Shown: positions 9,964 to 21,416 of the stretch, in pieces | Layout of the letters: each line of letters opens with the position of its first letter | Position numbering within the stretch: position 1 is the stretch's first letter | Source: Aurifilum marmelostoma | Lineage: Eukaryota > Ascomycota > Sordariomycetes > Diaporthales > Cryphonectriaceae | DNA: 64,000 bases | NCBI GenBank assembly: GCA_027559495.1 | Contig: JAMXSV010000029.1 | Span: 372,001-436,000, forward strand | Direction of reading: 5' to 3' | Notes under the pieces: generated by a model | Told to the model about the DNA's origin: nothing | The model's input: only the letters and a program-made list of their open reading frames with translations | Databases searched by the model: none | Position numbers and translations under genes: made by a program

Positions 9964-12294
9964 ATGTCTACCATTCGAGGTACGCCCACGCCGAACCGCG
10001 GGCCCGATCGCGGTCGCATTCCTACATTTAATCACTCTCCCGCGCCTGGGTCTTCTGCCATTCCCCGGCCTGTTCCTGTGCTTGACACGCCCAGAGAAAG
10101 CCACGCTACTAATAGCGAAGTAGGCGGCTCTTCCACTGTCAGCGCCAGCCGACAGAAGCAGTCCAAGAGAGATGAGGTGAGTGGTGCTCCCCAAACAGAG
10201 AGTGAATCTTTGGCAGCGCGCAGAGAAGACAAGTCCACCCGGCCACCCACACCCCTGACCACCTCGTATCTCGACGATATGCCTTGTGCGCACCCCGCAC
10301 ACACAATATCTCAGCTGGAGAAGAGAAACAACGCATGCAGACATGCTGGCTGACACTTGCCCCTACCTACCGCTGCAGGCCATCCGTCGCAAGATGGAGA
10401 GCGATCTCTCCAAGAAGAAGCACCTCACCGGCCGGGCCCGACACACCCGCAAGGCCCCTCCCGGGACCGTCCTCGCCCTCAAGCCCAGCCAGGCCCTGCA
10501 GATCAAGCCCCAGACCACCGTGGCCGAGGCCGCACAGCTGATGGCCGCCAAGAGGGAGGACTGTGTGCTGGTCACCGACGATGACGACAGGATCGCCGGT
10601 ATCTTCACGGCCAAGGACCTGGCCTTTCGCGTTGTCGGCCTCGGGCTGAAGTCGGCCAACGTCACCATCGCCGAGATCATGACCAAGAACCCCCTCTGCG
10701 CCCGCACGGATACCAGCGCCACCGATGCCCTCGACCTCATGGTGCGCAAGGGCTTCCGCCACCTGCCGGTCATGGACGAGAACCAGGACATCTCGGGTAT
10801 CCTCGACATCACAAAGTGTTTCTACGACGCCATGGAGAAGCTGGAGAGGGCCTACTCGTCCTCGAGGAAGCTGTACGACGCGCTGGAGGGTGTGCAGTCC
10901 GAGCTGGGTGCCAGCCAGCCCCAGCAGATCATCTCGTACGTCGAGGCCCTGCGTGTCAAGATGTCAGGCCCGACCCTCGAGTCCGTCCTGAACGGCGAGC
11001 CTCCCGTCACGGTCAGCGTTCGGACCTCGGTCAAGGAGGCGGCCTATCTCATGAAGGAGAACCATACCACTGCCCTTCTGGTTCAGGACAATGGCTCCAT
11101 CACCGGTATCTTCACCAGCAAGGACGTTGTGCTCCGTGTCATTGCCCCCGGGCTGGACCCAGCAACCTGCAGCGTCGTTCGGGTCATGACCCCTCATCCC
11201 GACTTTGCTCCCATCGACATGAGCATCCAGGCCGCCCTCCGAAAGATGCATGGTATGTTCTCCCCCACAGCCCTGGTGCCCTCAGTTTGTGTGTGTGTGT
11301 GTGTGTTTTGCTGACAAGACTATAACAGACGGTCACTACCTCAACCTCCCTGTCATGAACGACGGCGGCGAGATTGTGGGCATGGTCGACGTGCTCAAGC
11401 TGACCTACGCGACCCTGGAACAGATCAACGGCATGTCCACCACCGACAGCGAAGGCCCGGCCTGGAACAAGTTCTGGCTGTCCCTTGACCATGAGACCGA
11501 GTCCATGGTTTCTGGCGACGGCAACCACCACGGTCACAGCCAGATAGGCAGCCGGTCACTCATGTCTCCCGATATCCCTAGAGAGCGCATCGTGGACAGC
11601 GTCGCGCCGGGTGACTCGGCCTCGCACGCTGGCGTGGACTCCCCCTCCCCACAGTGCTCTGGACCACGGTCCTGAGCTGCTGCCGCCCGCCGAGGTCCCC
11701 TTCCCCTTCAAGTTCAAGGCCCCCAGCGGTCGCGTCCACCGCCTGCAGGTCACCGCCGCGCAGGGCATGGACACCTTTGTCGTGAACGTCCTCTCGAAGC
11801 TCGGGTCCGAGGTTGATGCGATCGGCGGCGCGCCCACCGTGGAGGACGGCAGGCTGTCGGGCACCGGCTTCGCCCTGAGCTATCTGGACGACGAGGGCGA
11901 CTCCGTGTCCATCACGACCGACCAGGATCTGCTGGAGGCCATCCTGCTCGCGCGCCAGAACCGACGTGACAAGGTGGACTTGTTCGTGCACGACCCCGAC
12001 AAGCCCCCAGTCGCACAGGCACCCACGCCAGCCCCAGAGCCTGTTGTCGTCCCCACGCCTCCCGCCTCTTCGGTCCTGCGGGAGCGCAGGAAGAGATATG
12101 ACGACGAAGACAGCGAGGACGAGGACGACGATGACTACTCGCCCCGCCGCGGCCGTCGCCAACGCAACAGGCATGCTCAGCCGGAGCAGGTCGTCCCTGG
12201 TGTGCCTAACGAGCTGCTCCTGCCTGGTGCGATCGCCACGCTCGCTGTGGTCATTGTTGCGACGTTCACGATTGGAAGGATGACAAGCCGATAG
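9964..12294 (+). CDS. Tail-anchored CBS-domain and PB1-domain protein
   Basis: Likely an adenosyl-ligand-sensing or scaffold protein; cellular role not established from sequence. Exons 9964-10176, 10379-11252 and 11329-12294 have good splice sites. Residues about 95-220 form a first CBS pair (TVAEAAQLMAAKREDCVLV, GIFTAKDLAFRVV) and about 265-395 a second (TTALLVQDNGSITGIFTSKDV). A PB1 domain follows (FPFKFKAPSGRVHRLQV..), then an acidic/arginine segment. A C-terminal hydrophobic helix (GAIATLAVVIVATFTIGRM) ends three residues before the stop, a classical tail anchor. The frame jumps by one surplus C in the C5/C4 tract at 11641-11650; discounting it gives 683 residues. Intron 2 contains a (GT)n tract at about 11287-11307. 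The start follows a CAAG-ATG context. Confidence 0.88.
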
Positions 12295-12599
12295 ACAGCA
12301 TGGTGGTAATTTGTTTTTCCGCATGGCGACCCCCCTTGTACATTGGCGATAATAGGAGAGGACAAAATGATGGACTAGAATCAGATTATATATCCCTTGA
12401 GCAATGCGTTGAGTACCTCCTTCAGCCGTTTGTTCCCCGATGAATTTTGTACCAGAGAGCCATGGTGTCTACCTTTTTTTTGCGCTACTATTGGCTTCAC
12501 TGTCTCTGCTTTGAAACATGAATCGTTTCTTAACATTCATCACCAGATAAAGCAAGAGGATGGATTGGTAGTATATTGGCAAAAAGCTCCCCTGAAGTC
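12295..12599. other. Convergent 3' spacer
   Basis: About 305 bp between the CBS-PB1 stop and the antiporter stop; no gene seen. Confidence 0.55.
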
Positions 12600-14222
12600 T
12601 CAAGAAACAAGGCGTCCTAAGAGACCGTCGCTTCTTGCTCTTTCCACATCTCCATCCCCATCCCGCTCATCCTCCTCACTCTCATCCTCATCCTCGCCGT
12701 CATGAAGCATCCCAGACAACCCGTCCCTCTCCCCTCCCAAGAGCGGCGCCCTCTCCGCCTCGTTTCTACGAAAGTGACTTACCGCACTAATCCCCAGCAC
12801 GCTCAGCCCATGCACCATCGTGCTTCCCAGGACCACAAAACACACGACCGGCCAGACGAGCGCGATGGCGACCGTCTTGTTGTCATACGGCGGCCCGGGC
12901 GCAGCAGGCTCGGGCGGCGTCGGCAACGGGATGCTCGACCCCGTCTCGAGCTGGGCGCGGGCCTCGATGGCGAGGAACAAGGCGCCTATGCCCATGGGGC
13001 CGAAGTGGCCTACAAAGAGGGCCTCGGTGAAGGTCTTTACGTCGGGGATGAGGTGGCAGGCGTGGAGGGCCAGAATGGCGGGGATGCGGCGTAGGAGGAG
13101 GACCAGGGCTAGGAAGAGGATGAGGGCGGGGATGCTGATGTGGCCATTGAGGGCGGGCGAGGAGGAGGAGGAGGAGGAGGCGGCGGAAGCGGTGGCGGCA
13201 GGGCCGGGATGAAAGCTCGCCCAGGGTATGACGGCGCCAAAGTAGACAAAGACGCTCGAGTCGAGGACCAGGTCGACGATGCTCCGGAACGAGACCTGGC
13301 CCTGCACCTCGTCGGCCTTGGCGCCGAACCAGCCGTCGTGCGCGAAGCCCACGCCCGCGCCGAAGGCGAGCAGGAAGTCGTCCAGGCCCAGGGTGCTCCC
13401 TATGCCGACGCTCAGCACGGCGAGGAGCAGGTAGAAAGCGACGAGGCCAGGCCGCCCCGCGTACCCTTTCCCCTCGGAGAAGCGCAGGAGGAAGTTGGCG
13501 GCGCGGCCCAGCAGGAGGCCCAGGGCGAGGCCCAGGCAGCACTGGTACAGGATGGTGACGAGCAGCCAGTCGCGGACGGCCGAGGCGGTGGAGCGGGAGC
13601 CCCACGTGCCGAAGGCGGCGAGTCCGGCGTAGAGAAAGGGGAAGCTGGCGCCGTCGTTGGAGGCGGACTCGGCGCTGAGGAGGCGGCGCAGGCGGGGCGG
13701 GACGCGGGCGCTGAAGGTGCTCCCGCCGAGGACGGAGGCGGCGAGGACGGGGTCCGTGGGGGCGAGGCAGGCGCCTATGAGGAGGGCGGTGGGGACGGTG
13801 CAGCGGAGGACGAGGTGGGCGAGGAGGGCGGTGATGGCCCAGGCGGCGATCATGGCCGGGCCCAGGAGGGTGAGCACGGAGATGAGGTTGGGGCGGCGGC
13901 GGAGCCAGTGGGCGGGGAGCTCGATGCCCACGGCGAAGCACTGCAGGCCCAGGACGACGCGGGTGAGTTCCTGGGTGAAGATGTCGGAGGTGCTGGTGGT
14001 GGTGGCGGTGGTGGTGGTAGTGGTAGGGGAGGAGGAGAAAGAAGGAGGGAGGATGTTGAGGACTGCCGGGCCGAGGAGGATGCCGTACAGGACGGCCAGG
14101 GGGGGTTCGGAGAGGTGGAGGCGGTTGCGGATGAGGTGGGAGAAGAGGGCGTAGATGATGAGGAATATGGAGAGGGCGAGGTAGGTTATGTGGGATGGGG
14201 TGGGCTCGAGCTGGGACCACAT
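12600..14222 (-). CDS. Na+/H+ antiporter, CPA1 family (Nha1/Sod2-like)
   Basis: Plasma-membrane exchanger expelling Na+ (and possibly K+) for protons in salt and pH homeostasis. A single 540-codon exon. About twelve hydrophobic helices are visible, starting at residue 11. Key motifs are LGLQCFAVGIELP (about 91-103), APTDPVL (154-160) and the ion-coordinating SNDG at 188-191 in SNDGASFPFLY, equivalent to the Asp motif of Sod2/Nha1. An inter-helical loop near residues 61-80 is a Ser/Thr repeat tract. The C-terminus is only about 60 residues of acidic, charged sequence (DEDESEEDERDGDGD), far shorter than the long cytosolic tail of yeast Nha1, so regulation through that tail is probably different. 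The complementary strand is open over long stretches, but these are composition shadows. Confidence 0.9.
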   Translation of the reverse strand: MWSQLEPTPSHITYLALSIFLIIYALFSHLIRNRLHLSEPPLAVLYGILLGPAVLNILPPSFSSSPTTTTTTATTTSTSDIFTQELTRVVLGLQCFAVGIELPAHWLRRRPNLISVLTLLGPAMIAAWAITALLAHLVLRCTVPTALLIGACLAPTDPVLAASVLGGSTFSARVPPRLRRLLSAESASNDGASFPFLYAGLAAFGTWGSRSTASAVRDWLLVTILYQCCLGLALGLLLGRAANFLLRFSEGKGYAGRPGLVAFYLLLAVLSVGIGSTLGLDDFLLAFGAGVGFAHDGWFGAKADEVQGQVSFRSIVDLVLDSSVFVYFGAVIPWASFHPGPAATASAASSSSSSSPALNGHISIPALILFLALVLLLRRIPAILALHACHLIPDVKTFTEALFVGHFGPMGIGALFLAIEARAQLETGSSIPLPTPPEPAAPGPPYDNKTVAIALVWPVVCFVVLGSTMVHGLSVLGISAVSHFRRNEAERAPLLGGERDGLSGMLHDGEDEDESEEDERDGDGDVERARSDGLLGRLVS

Positions 14223-14988
14223 TTTTTTGGTTTTTGGGGGGGGGGGGAGGGACTGAAGATGGTGGTGGTGGTGATGTGTTGAGGTTGGGTTCAGAGGAAA
14301 GGTGAGGAGGTTATTAGTCGTGCAGCACTGAAAGAGTCGTGTAGTTAACTAACTCTTCTGAGCGAGTTCTGAATATACTTGAGATTTCAAAACTACCCTT
14401 GTGCAGACCTCCTACTAGGAATCCAGATTGCTGAGAAACACATTACCGTCCGTCTCCATGTCCGTAGTAATATATACATATAGTTCAAAATGAGGCATCA
14501 CAACTAGTTGCAGACCAAACCGGTAAACCATGAATGACGTTGTGAAATCCGGGGTAAGTGAGTTGTTTTTCTCAGAGTCTATGACGGTTAAGTCTTAGCC
14601 GCCTGGATGTCCCCAGTCATTTCAAGAATCAATAGGCTAGGCCGGCTTGGAAGAAAAAGTTAGGGTAGGCCTGGTCTCGGGTAGGATAAAGAGGAGCGCG
14701 CCAATTTGATGTCGTCGGGCTGGGGCGCGACAGTATTCGGCTCGAGGGACTGGGTCTCGTCCTGTCTGGGTGCTTTTCGACTTTTTTTTGTGTCGTGATA
14801 TTCAATGTGCTGAGAAGGACAACAACCAATATCAGCGCAGGGCCTGGCAAAGAAACAAGAATATAATATTCCATGGTTGGTTTGGTACTGACGCCATGTG
14901 CTCATCTAATCTATTTTGCGCCGTTCCCCCTCCGTAACGGCCAGCATCCATCCGCCCCTCCGTCCCGCTGAACCAAAGATCCACCAGC
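14223..14988. other. Intergenic region, antiporter promoter
   Basis: 766 bp upstream of the antiporter and downstream of the AP-1 beta gene. A G-run lies at about 14238-14247 immediately before the antiporter start. No other gene is supported. Confidence 0.5.
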
Positions 14989-17517
14989 CTAAATCAAATC
15001 CAGCAGGTCGTTTCCTGCCCCGCCGCTGCCGCCCTGTCCTTGTTGTTGCTGCTGAGGATGCAGCTGCTGGCTCGGCGGCGGCGGCGCGCTCGTGCCGCTG
15101 AGGTCCATGCCCGCGAAGCCGTTCATCAGATCACCCATGCCAGAGCCCATGGGCGCGTGCTGGGAGGACGATCCAGCCGGGCTGCTCACGTCAAACAGGC
15201 CCATCATGTCCGCCATGCCGCCTGAGGCGCCGGCCGCGCCGGGCGTGCCCACCGCTGGGCTGTCGACCCTGTCCGGCGTGGCCGGGACGCTGCCGGACTG
15301 CTCGAGGGAAGCAGGTGCGCCACCGTCAAAGTCGATATCGAGGAGGTTCTCGATGTTGTTCTGCGACTGGCCGGCCCCGTTGGCAGCCGCCGCAGCCACA
15401 GAGGCCGCGATGGGGTTCTCGGCCGCCTCACGCCGCTGCTCCTGTATGGCGGCCCGCTGGATCTCGTCGGCACCAAAGCGGCCCTTGCCCATGAACGACT
15501 CCGGTGGCTTGTGGTAGACAGAGGCGAGTGTGGAGAGCTCCCCGAGGAGCTGCTCGAGGAGTGCGGGTGGGAGACTGGAGATGGTGGTGGTGATGGCGGG
15601 CTTCTGGCTGAGAATGATGTTCTTTGCGACCTCGAGATCTCCTGACAGCAGGCGCCAGTAGACGTAGGCTCTGTCCCGGATATCTGGGTTGTCGTTATCC
15701 GCTGTTGCTTGTTGCAGGACTTTCTGGACGAGCCCCTGCCCGCTGCTCGGCTTCTTGAGGAAGAGCTTGACCACGGCAGTCAGGATCTGCAGTTGTGTCT
15801 GTCGAGGAGGGGTCATTGTCAGTCAAGGGGAATCCTGTCCCGTGTGCTAATGGTGGGGGGGGGGGGGTCCATCACCAGCTTACCTGCGTGAACTCCTCCA
15901 TGAAGCCGTCCACAAAGCTCTCTAGTATCTCATCGGCATTGTTGATCTTCTCGGCATACTCTCCCACGATCCATATCAAGGATCCTCTCGCGTGTGGCTC
16001 ATCCAGCTCGTCGATGTGTTCGCAGAGACTGGGAATCACTCCCTCGTAGCCAGGATATTTCCGCAGGATGTCCTTGATGACCACAATCACCTCTTGCACG
16101 ACGTAGTTGACCTTGGTCGATATCAGATCCAGCAGCGCGTTCACGCACTTCTCGCTGGCGCTCTCGATCTTGATCGCCACCTGGCCGATGGCCTTGATCG
16201 CACGCCGCACAAAGTCCATGTCCACCTCGAGCGCGTACTCCTTCAGCTCGGCGAGCAGCTGCTCGTAGTTCTTGTCGTTTGATATCCGCACCATGATCTC
16301 GAGCTTCTGGAGCTTCAGGTACGGCGGGTCGTTGTATTTGCAGAAGAAGACCCGCATCTCCTTGCTGAGGATGTCGGGCTTTGCCTGCAGGAGGAGGTCT
16401 ATGTTCTTCAGGGCGACGTATTGGACTTCGGGCGCAGAGGCGACGAGGGTCACTGCGTACACATGGTCAGCATATACTTGTGTCTGGCTGGATTCCATCA
16501 CAACAAACACAGCACGCCGGATTATCAAGAATACGCACCCAGCGGTGGAGCCATCTTCTTAAGATATGTGCGCACCAGCTCAGGGCTGATGGCCTTCATG
16601 TGCGTGAACACAACCTTGACCGCAGCAAGCACCACGCTGGGGTTGTTATGTTGGAACTGCGGCGCAATTCTCTCGCAGATGTGCTCCGACTCCTTGACGT
16701 CCACCGGTGGGTAGTCTGCGAGGGTCGACAGCAGAGTCACCCGCCCCCACTCGGTACACTCGTTCAGCGCCATGAGCAGCTTCTTCAGCATCGCAGGCGT
16801 GACGATGAGGGCCTTGGTCTCGGGCGCAGTCTCGCTGATCTCCGACAGGGCCTGGACCGAGTTTGCAACGACGGCGGGGTTCGGGTCGCCGATCATCTCC
16901 TGTAGGGTCTCGATGAAGCCGTTCTCGATGCACATGCTCGGGTTGAGGTCGAAGAGTTTGGCCACGCAGATGGCGGCTGTCTTGCGCACGTAGGGCGACT
17001 CGTCGCGGAGCGTCTTTCGCAGCGGCTCTTCCATGTAGTCTATCATCTTGTCCACCCGGATACAGCCCATGGTTCGGATCGCGAGTGCTCTTATGAGAGG
17101 ATTCGGGTCTTCAGAGTCCTGCACAAACGTATTGACGGCGAGGATACAGAGGTCTGGATGGGTCTTTGCGTAGTTCCTGTTCAGGAGGGTTCGGTCAGCA
17201 GGTAAGTAGCTGCGCAACAAAGAAGAGGCGTGCGCCTCCGGAACGAAGCCCTGAAGAGGCAAACAAGAGCTGCCGGACAGAACTCACATCAAGTACAGAT
17301 ACACCAGCTTCTTCTGGTCCAGGTCAGACGTGGCAATGTTCTTGAGGACATCCGGAAACAGCGCAGACACGTCCTTGCCCAGCGTCATGGCCATGATGGT
17401 CTTCTGGATTGCCTCCTTCCTCTCGTATGCATATTGCGATACCAGGCCAGCTCGCAGCTCAAAGGTCTCGCCCTTGCGAGGGGCAGCAAATGCGCCCTTT
17501 ATTCGGTTCACAGCCAT
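14989..17517 (-). CDS. apl2: AP-1 clathrin adaptor complex, beta subunit
   Basis: Large subunit of the trans-Golgi/endosomal adaptor that links cargo and clathrin. Exons 17288-17517, 16539-17176, 15884-16452 and 14989-15798 join in phase to 748 residues. The trunk is strongly conserved: YLMNYAKTHPDLCILAVN, DPNPLIRALAIRTMGCIRVD and DESPYVRKTAAICVAKLFD form the adaptin armadillo solenoid (about residues 10-530). After it comes a low-complexity hinge rich in Gly/Ala/Gln, and the protein ends without the beta-appendage ear. Two clathrin-box-like motifs remain, LLDID in the hinge and LLDLI as the last five residues. Absence of the ear, and closeness to beta-1 rather than beta-2, favour Apl2 over Apl1, but this was judged by eye. 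Confidence 0.93.
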
Positions 17518-18345
17518 CGCGAGGAAGGGACCGTTGCTAAGCGGTCGGGTCGTGCGAGTGTAGGAGAAGGACGACGGGGTCTCGTGGGCACTCCGAGGCT
17601 CTGCGGCCGTCGGGTCGATGCGTCGAAAGGACTGGTATGCAACAGGTCCTTGATTACAGCATTCGGTAGAAGGATCGGTGTCGGCCCAGCACGTGCTTGT
17701 GTTGCTGTTGGGTCAGAACGAAAGGCGTCGGCGCTTTCGAGAAGGCTGATGTTGGAACTTGTCCCCAGCAGAAGAACAATGTCGACGTTCGAGGGGCACG
17801 CATGGGGTTCAGCTGCAGGCCAAGCTGTTCTGAGCGCTCGGGCCACCCATCCCCTGACGCCCGCTCACTTACAGTAGGGGGGGGGCAGGAGACAGGGGGC
17901 CAGACTCCAGTAAAACCACCACTATACAACCCCACCCCAGAGTGTGTTAGGGTAGTAACCTGAGGCTAAGTGGTTCAGTGGTTCAATAAGTAATAAGCCT
18001 CGTTATTGCAAGAAAATGGGCAATCATAAAGTTTGGGTATCAATTAATATCTAGCTATACCTATAGCTCAAGAAGAATCCTGGCCGTTTAGAGCGAATGA
18101 CAACATCACCTGTTTCTCTTGTTGCCTCTTGATTAAATAATTATGGCGTCGACAGATGAGGCGTTGCTCCTCTCGTTCCACGATGTCCAATGCCTCCTAA
18201 ATCTAAATGCTGTCTCACGAAACCTTTCTTCTAATTTTGTCTACGCCTTCTTTCCATAGAAGAAGAAAATTTTGAAAGTAATGGAGATCAAGTCAATCAA
18301 AAAAAAAGAAAGAAGAAAAAAGCTGTACAAAGAGCATTTCCATAG
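17518..18345. other. AP-1 beta promoter and 3' flank of the Spt10-like gene
   Basis: 828 bp without a supported gene. A G8 run lies near 17878, and the 17940-18300 segment is AT-rich. Nothing else recognisable. Confidence 0.5.
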
Positions 18346-20185
18346 TCACCCGGGCGATGTGCTCCCAGCCTGCTGCAGCTGCTGCATAAGCATGAGTTCC
18401 ATCTCCCGATCAGATATCTCACCGTCTTCATATTGTTGTTGGCTGTTGTGAGTACTGCTCGAGAGCAGGTCATGGATGGCACTCTCGTCCAATTCCATGT
18501 CATCTCGAGGGTCGCTGTGTGAAGTGGTGGTAGCACTAGCATAATGATCCTGCCCAAAATGGCCTTCACCTGGGGTGAACTGTACAGGTGGGAATGAGGC
18601 TGATTGGTCTTGCTGCGGCGGGTTTAGTATCTGCGGGTCTATTGGCTGGTAAACATTGATCTCCGAGAAGTAGAGATGCTGCGAAGGTGAGGCCGGGCTG
18701 CGAGATGGCGGCTGGGCTTGGCCAATGGCCTGCTCTGTTGTATACTGCGGCATCGAAGAAGGTGCATTTTCTGGGGCACGATGCAGATCGCCCTGACCAC
18801 TTACACCTTCGAAACATCGAGAGGCGGTGGTTGTGGTTGTATCAACACTCGTGAAATCAGGAGAGACGAGAAGAGGCGCAGAGGGGACAACAGCCGCGGG
18901 CGGCGAAGTGGGTGTTAGAGCACTTGGATTTGACGTCTGGCTGGGTGTCGAAGGTTTTGCGGGCGCGTTCCCCGCCTTGGCCCCGTCCTCGCACTCCACA
19001 CAGGCCCTGATGACATCCGACACCGTATCCTTGATCCCCCTCCAGTGGTACCTCTCGGCAATCATGGCCGTCGTCTTGTTGATCCCGGCGTGCATCTGAC
19101 TGGCGTGGGCGTGCCTCGCGATCTCGTACTGGCGGCCAGAGTCGGAGATGACCTCCTTGCCCTTGAGCATGAGGACGTCGTCGGCGCCATCTGGGCTGTG
19201 GCCCTCAAAAAGTTTATAGTGCGTCGCGGCGCTCCGGAGCCTGGATTTCTCGGCGCGGTCCGCCCCGTTAGGATACCGTCCGTGCTTGAGGTAGAACTTG
19301 ATCTTCTCGAAACGCTCTTCACTCACGAGTAGCTCGTCCGAGTCCCCCCTCGTCCACGGCCAGGACGCGCCCGTAGATGATGGCATCCACGAGCCGGCCC
19401 GGGTAGGACTTGAGGTTGCCGCACCCAGGGACACGGCCGATGCGCTTGAAGCCCAGGGCATCCCAGATCTTGCACGACGCCACGTTGGTCTCGTAGACGA
19501 GGTTGAATACCGAGTAGGTGTAGCCAAGCCGGGGTCCGTAGTTGAGGTAAGCCTCGCCCATGAGACGGCCCACGCCACGGCCACGCGAGGCGTCTGTGAC
19601 CAGAAATCCCGCGTTGCAGACTAAAGATACTGTCAGAGAGAAGTCCATGATTTCGCCTGGTCAGGTTTCGCAACCCCTCCCAACAATCAAGCGGGAATGT
19701 GACAAAAACAAGGGGCCCGTTTTGTTCACAGGCAAAGACGTACCATGACTGGACCGACCCGGATAATTGGGCTTGATGTAGAAGCTGCCGAGGCACTCCT
19801 TGGCCCAGTCCTTGCCCTCGACAACATCCTCGGCCTTCTCGATGCTACCAAGAAGCATGATGGCTCCAAAGTTCTGGAACCAGTACGACGCGAACTTGTC
19901 TGCGGGCATTGTCTCCATCATGGGATAGGTATCGCCCTTCTCGATCTCCCTGGCGAACTGGTCGCTGAGGTAGTTCAGCAGAGACTGTGGCACCTGATCC
20001 TTGGAGGCGAAGGGGACAATGGTCGCGACCGTCTGCCTGTCGCGCAGAGTCACCTGCCGCGGGGCGATGCTCGCCGGCAGAGGTGAGCCGGGACCTGGTA
20101 GGGGAGCCTCGCCTACGACCCTGTACATGGTCGCAGCAGACGGATCATCAAGCATGGCCGGCATCTTGAAGGACGGAGCAACCAA
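18346..20185 (-). CDS. Spt10-like GNAT acetyltransferase with integrase-type HHCC zinc finger
   Basis: Yeast Spt10 binds histone promoters through a zinc finger related to retroviral integrase and carries a GNAT domain. The same order is visible here. Exon 1 is 19744-20185, the intron 19621-19743, exon 2 18346-19620. The GNAT core reads VTDASRGRGVGRLMGEAYL (acetyl-CoA loop) and NVASCKIWDALGFKRIGRVPG. Further on, HASQMHAGINKTTAMI, YHWRGIKDTV and CVEC form the H-H-C-C finger (H2C2 integrase class). The remaining 200 residues are Pro/Ser/Thr/Gln-rich. The GNAT and finger frames are separated by one surplus base in the C6 run at about 19344-19349 (plus strand). Discounting it gives 571 residues in one protein, a size close to yeast Spt10. 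Without that reading there would be two truncated ORFs. Start could also be one of the nearby downstream Met codons. Confidence 0.82.
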
Positions 20186-20636
20186 GTTACACCATGCACA
20201 AGTAAGGATATGGCTTGATCTGTCGTCGTTCTACTTGGATGTTGTTGCTCTTTGGAAGTTATCAGCCTTGGCCAGCTATAAATAGTCTTGACAATGGAGC
20301 GAGTGTATCACTCCTGCATCCCTAAACGCAGCAGCAGCCAACAGCCAGACGAAGTAGAGAAGGACTATGACAAGCTATCGCGGCTGCGCACCCGAGTGCA
20401 AGGGGGAGAAAGCGCCGAGGTATTCCATGTGTGTGGAGTGCGCGAGTGAGCAAAAGGGAGGAAGTGCGTGCCCGGCCCGGCCTCGGCTTCGACTGCGCGC
20501 TCCAATGTTAACTAACAGAAGTTGACAGGGAACAGCGCTGGAAGCTCCCGGCCCGGCCTCGGCGGTATTCGAAACACGTGCCAGCAAAGTTTTACAGAGG
20601 ACATAGTCCATCAGTTCGACAGGCTTTCAACAACAA
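20186..20636. other. Spt10-like promoter region
   Basis: 451 bp upstream of the acetyltransferase up to the tRNA gene. No ORF of interest; a repeated cggcccggcctcggc-type GC-rich phrase occurs near 20470 and 20550. Confidence 0.45.
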
Positions 20637-20740
20637 GGCAAGATGGCCGAGCGGTCTAAGGCGCCACGTTCAGGTCCTCAAAACTTGAATATCTCTTCGT
20701 GGTCTCGCAAGAGGCGTGAGTTCGAATCTCACTCTTGTCA
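20637..20740 (+). tRNA. tRNA-Leu (anticodon CAG) with a 22-nt intron
   Basis: The acceptor stem pairs GGCAAGA (20637-20643) with TCTTGTC (20733-20739), followed by discriminator A. D-arm TGGCCGAGCGGTCTAAGGCG follows. The anticodon stem is CCACG (20664-20668) with CGTGG (20698-20702), anticodon CAG at 20671-20673. An intron at 20675-20696 begins after the purine at position 37; its TTGAA pairs with the anticodon loop, as in nuclear pre-tRNAs. A long variable arm (class II) and the T-arm GTGAG-TTCGAAT-CTCAC complete it. T runs just downstream (20741-20750) suit Pol III termination. Confidence 0.95.
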
Positions 20741-21416
20741 TTTTGTTTTTTGCAGAGACTGTCCATGTTGTTTGGTGTTCTTTATGATGCTCTGGATATC
20801 TGGTGGCACCTCTGGGTCTCCAAGGGGTTTTGTGAGCCCAAGAGGTGATTATATAAGTTTACTGGACAGGGGACAACAGAGTGGTGCTGAAGCCTCGTCG
20901 GCAGTTGCATCTGACGTAGAGCACTCACACATTTTTAATCCTCATATGGTTGTCATTTTCTGCTCTTGTCCATCCAACTTACTTTCCTTCCCCACTTCTC
21001 GACGCTTGCAATCTTCTTCTCCTAATTTGATTTTCTTGTTCTGTTCTCAATAAACAACAAAGTGCTCACATATAGTTCTTTCCATAGCAAATCGCCGTCT
21101 CCTGAATTCCCCAGAGACTCAGAGACATTCGAACCATGCCCAGAACAAGTCGCATTGTCTTCAGCTGGTTCCACAAAAATGGACAGATCCATTCTGGCCT
21201 TTTGGCGGTCTTGTGGTCGAAGGATCTGGTCTTACTATGATGGACGAAACCATGGACCCTGGCGTGTACAGGTGTAGGATTCTCAACCCAGCCTCAGCAC
21301 AGCTCATCACCTCGCAATCAACTTGTGCCCACAATGCTCGTCCATTGCTACTCACGCCTTTCTTCCCAAGAGCTATAATCAAGCAAATCTCAAGACATTT
21401 TTTACCAGTAACTACC
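20741..21416. other. Intergenic region before the HET-domain gene
   Basis: 676 bp. The first bases are the T-rich tRNA terminator; the rest is the presumed promoter and leader of the HET gene. ORFs here begin inside the tRNA or upstream of the better ATG and are not supported. Confidence 0.5.

Noticed and set aside
12883..14220. 445-codon second minus-strand ORF in the antiporter locus
   Set aside because: Pro/His/Arg-rich alternate-frame shadow produced by the same codon bias.
13140..14282. 380-codon plus-strand ORF opposite the Na+/H+ antiporter
   Set aside because: It is Gly/Glu/Ala/Arg-rich without motifs and is the antisense shadow of a GC-rich gene whose own frame has strong family signatures.
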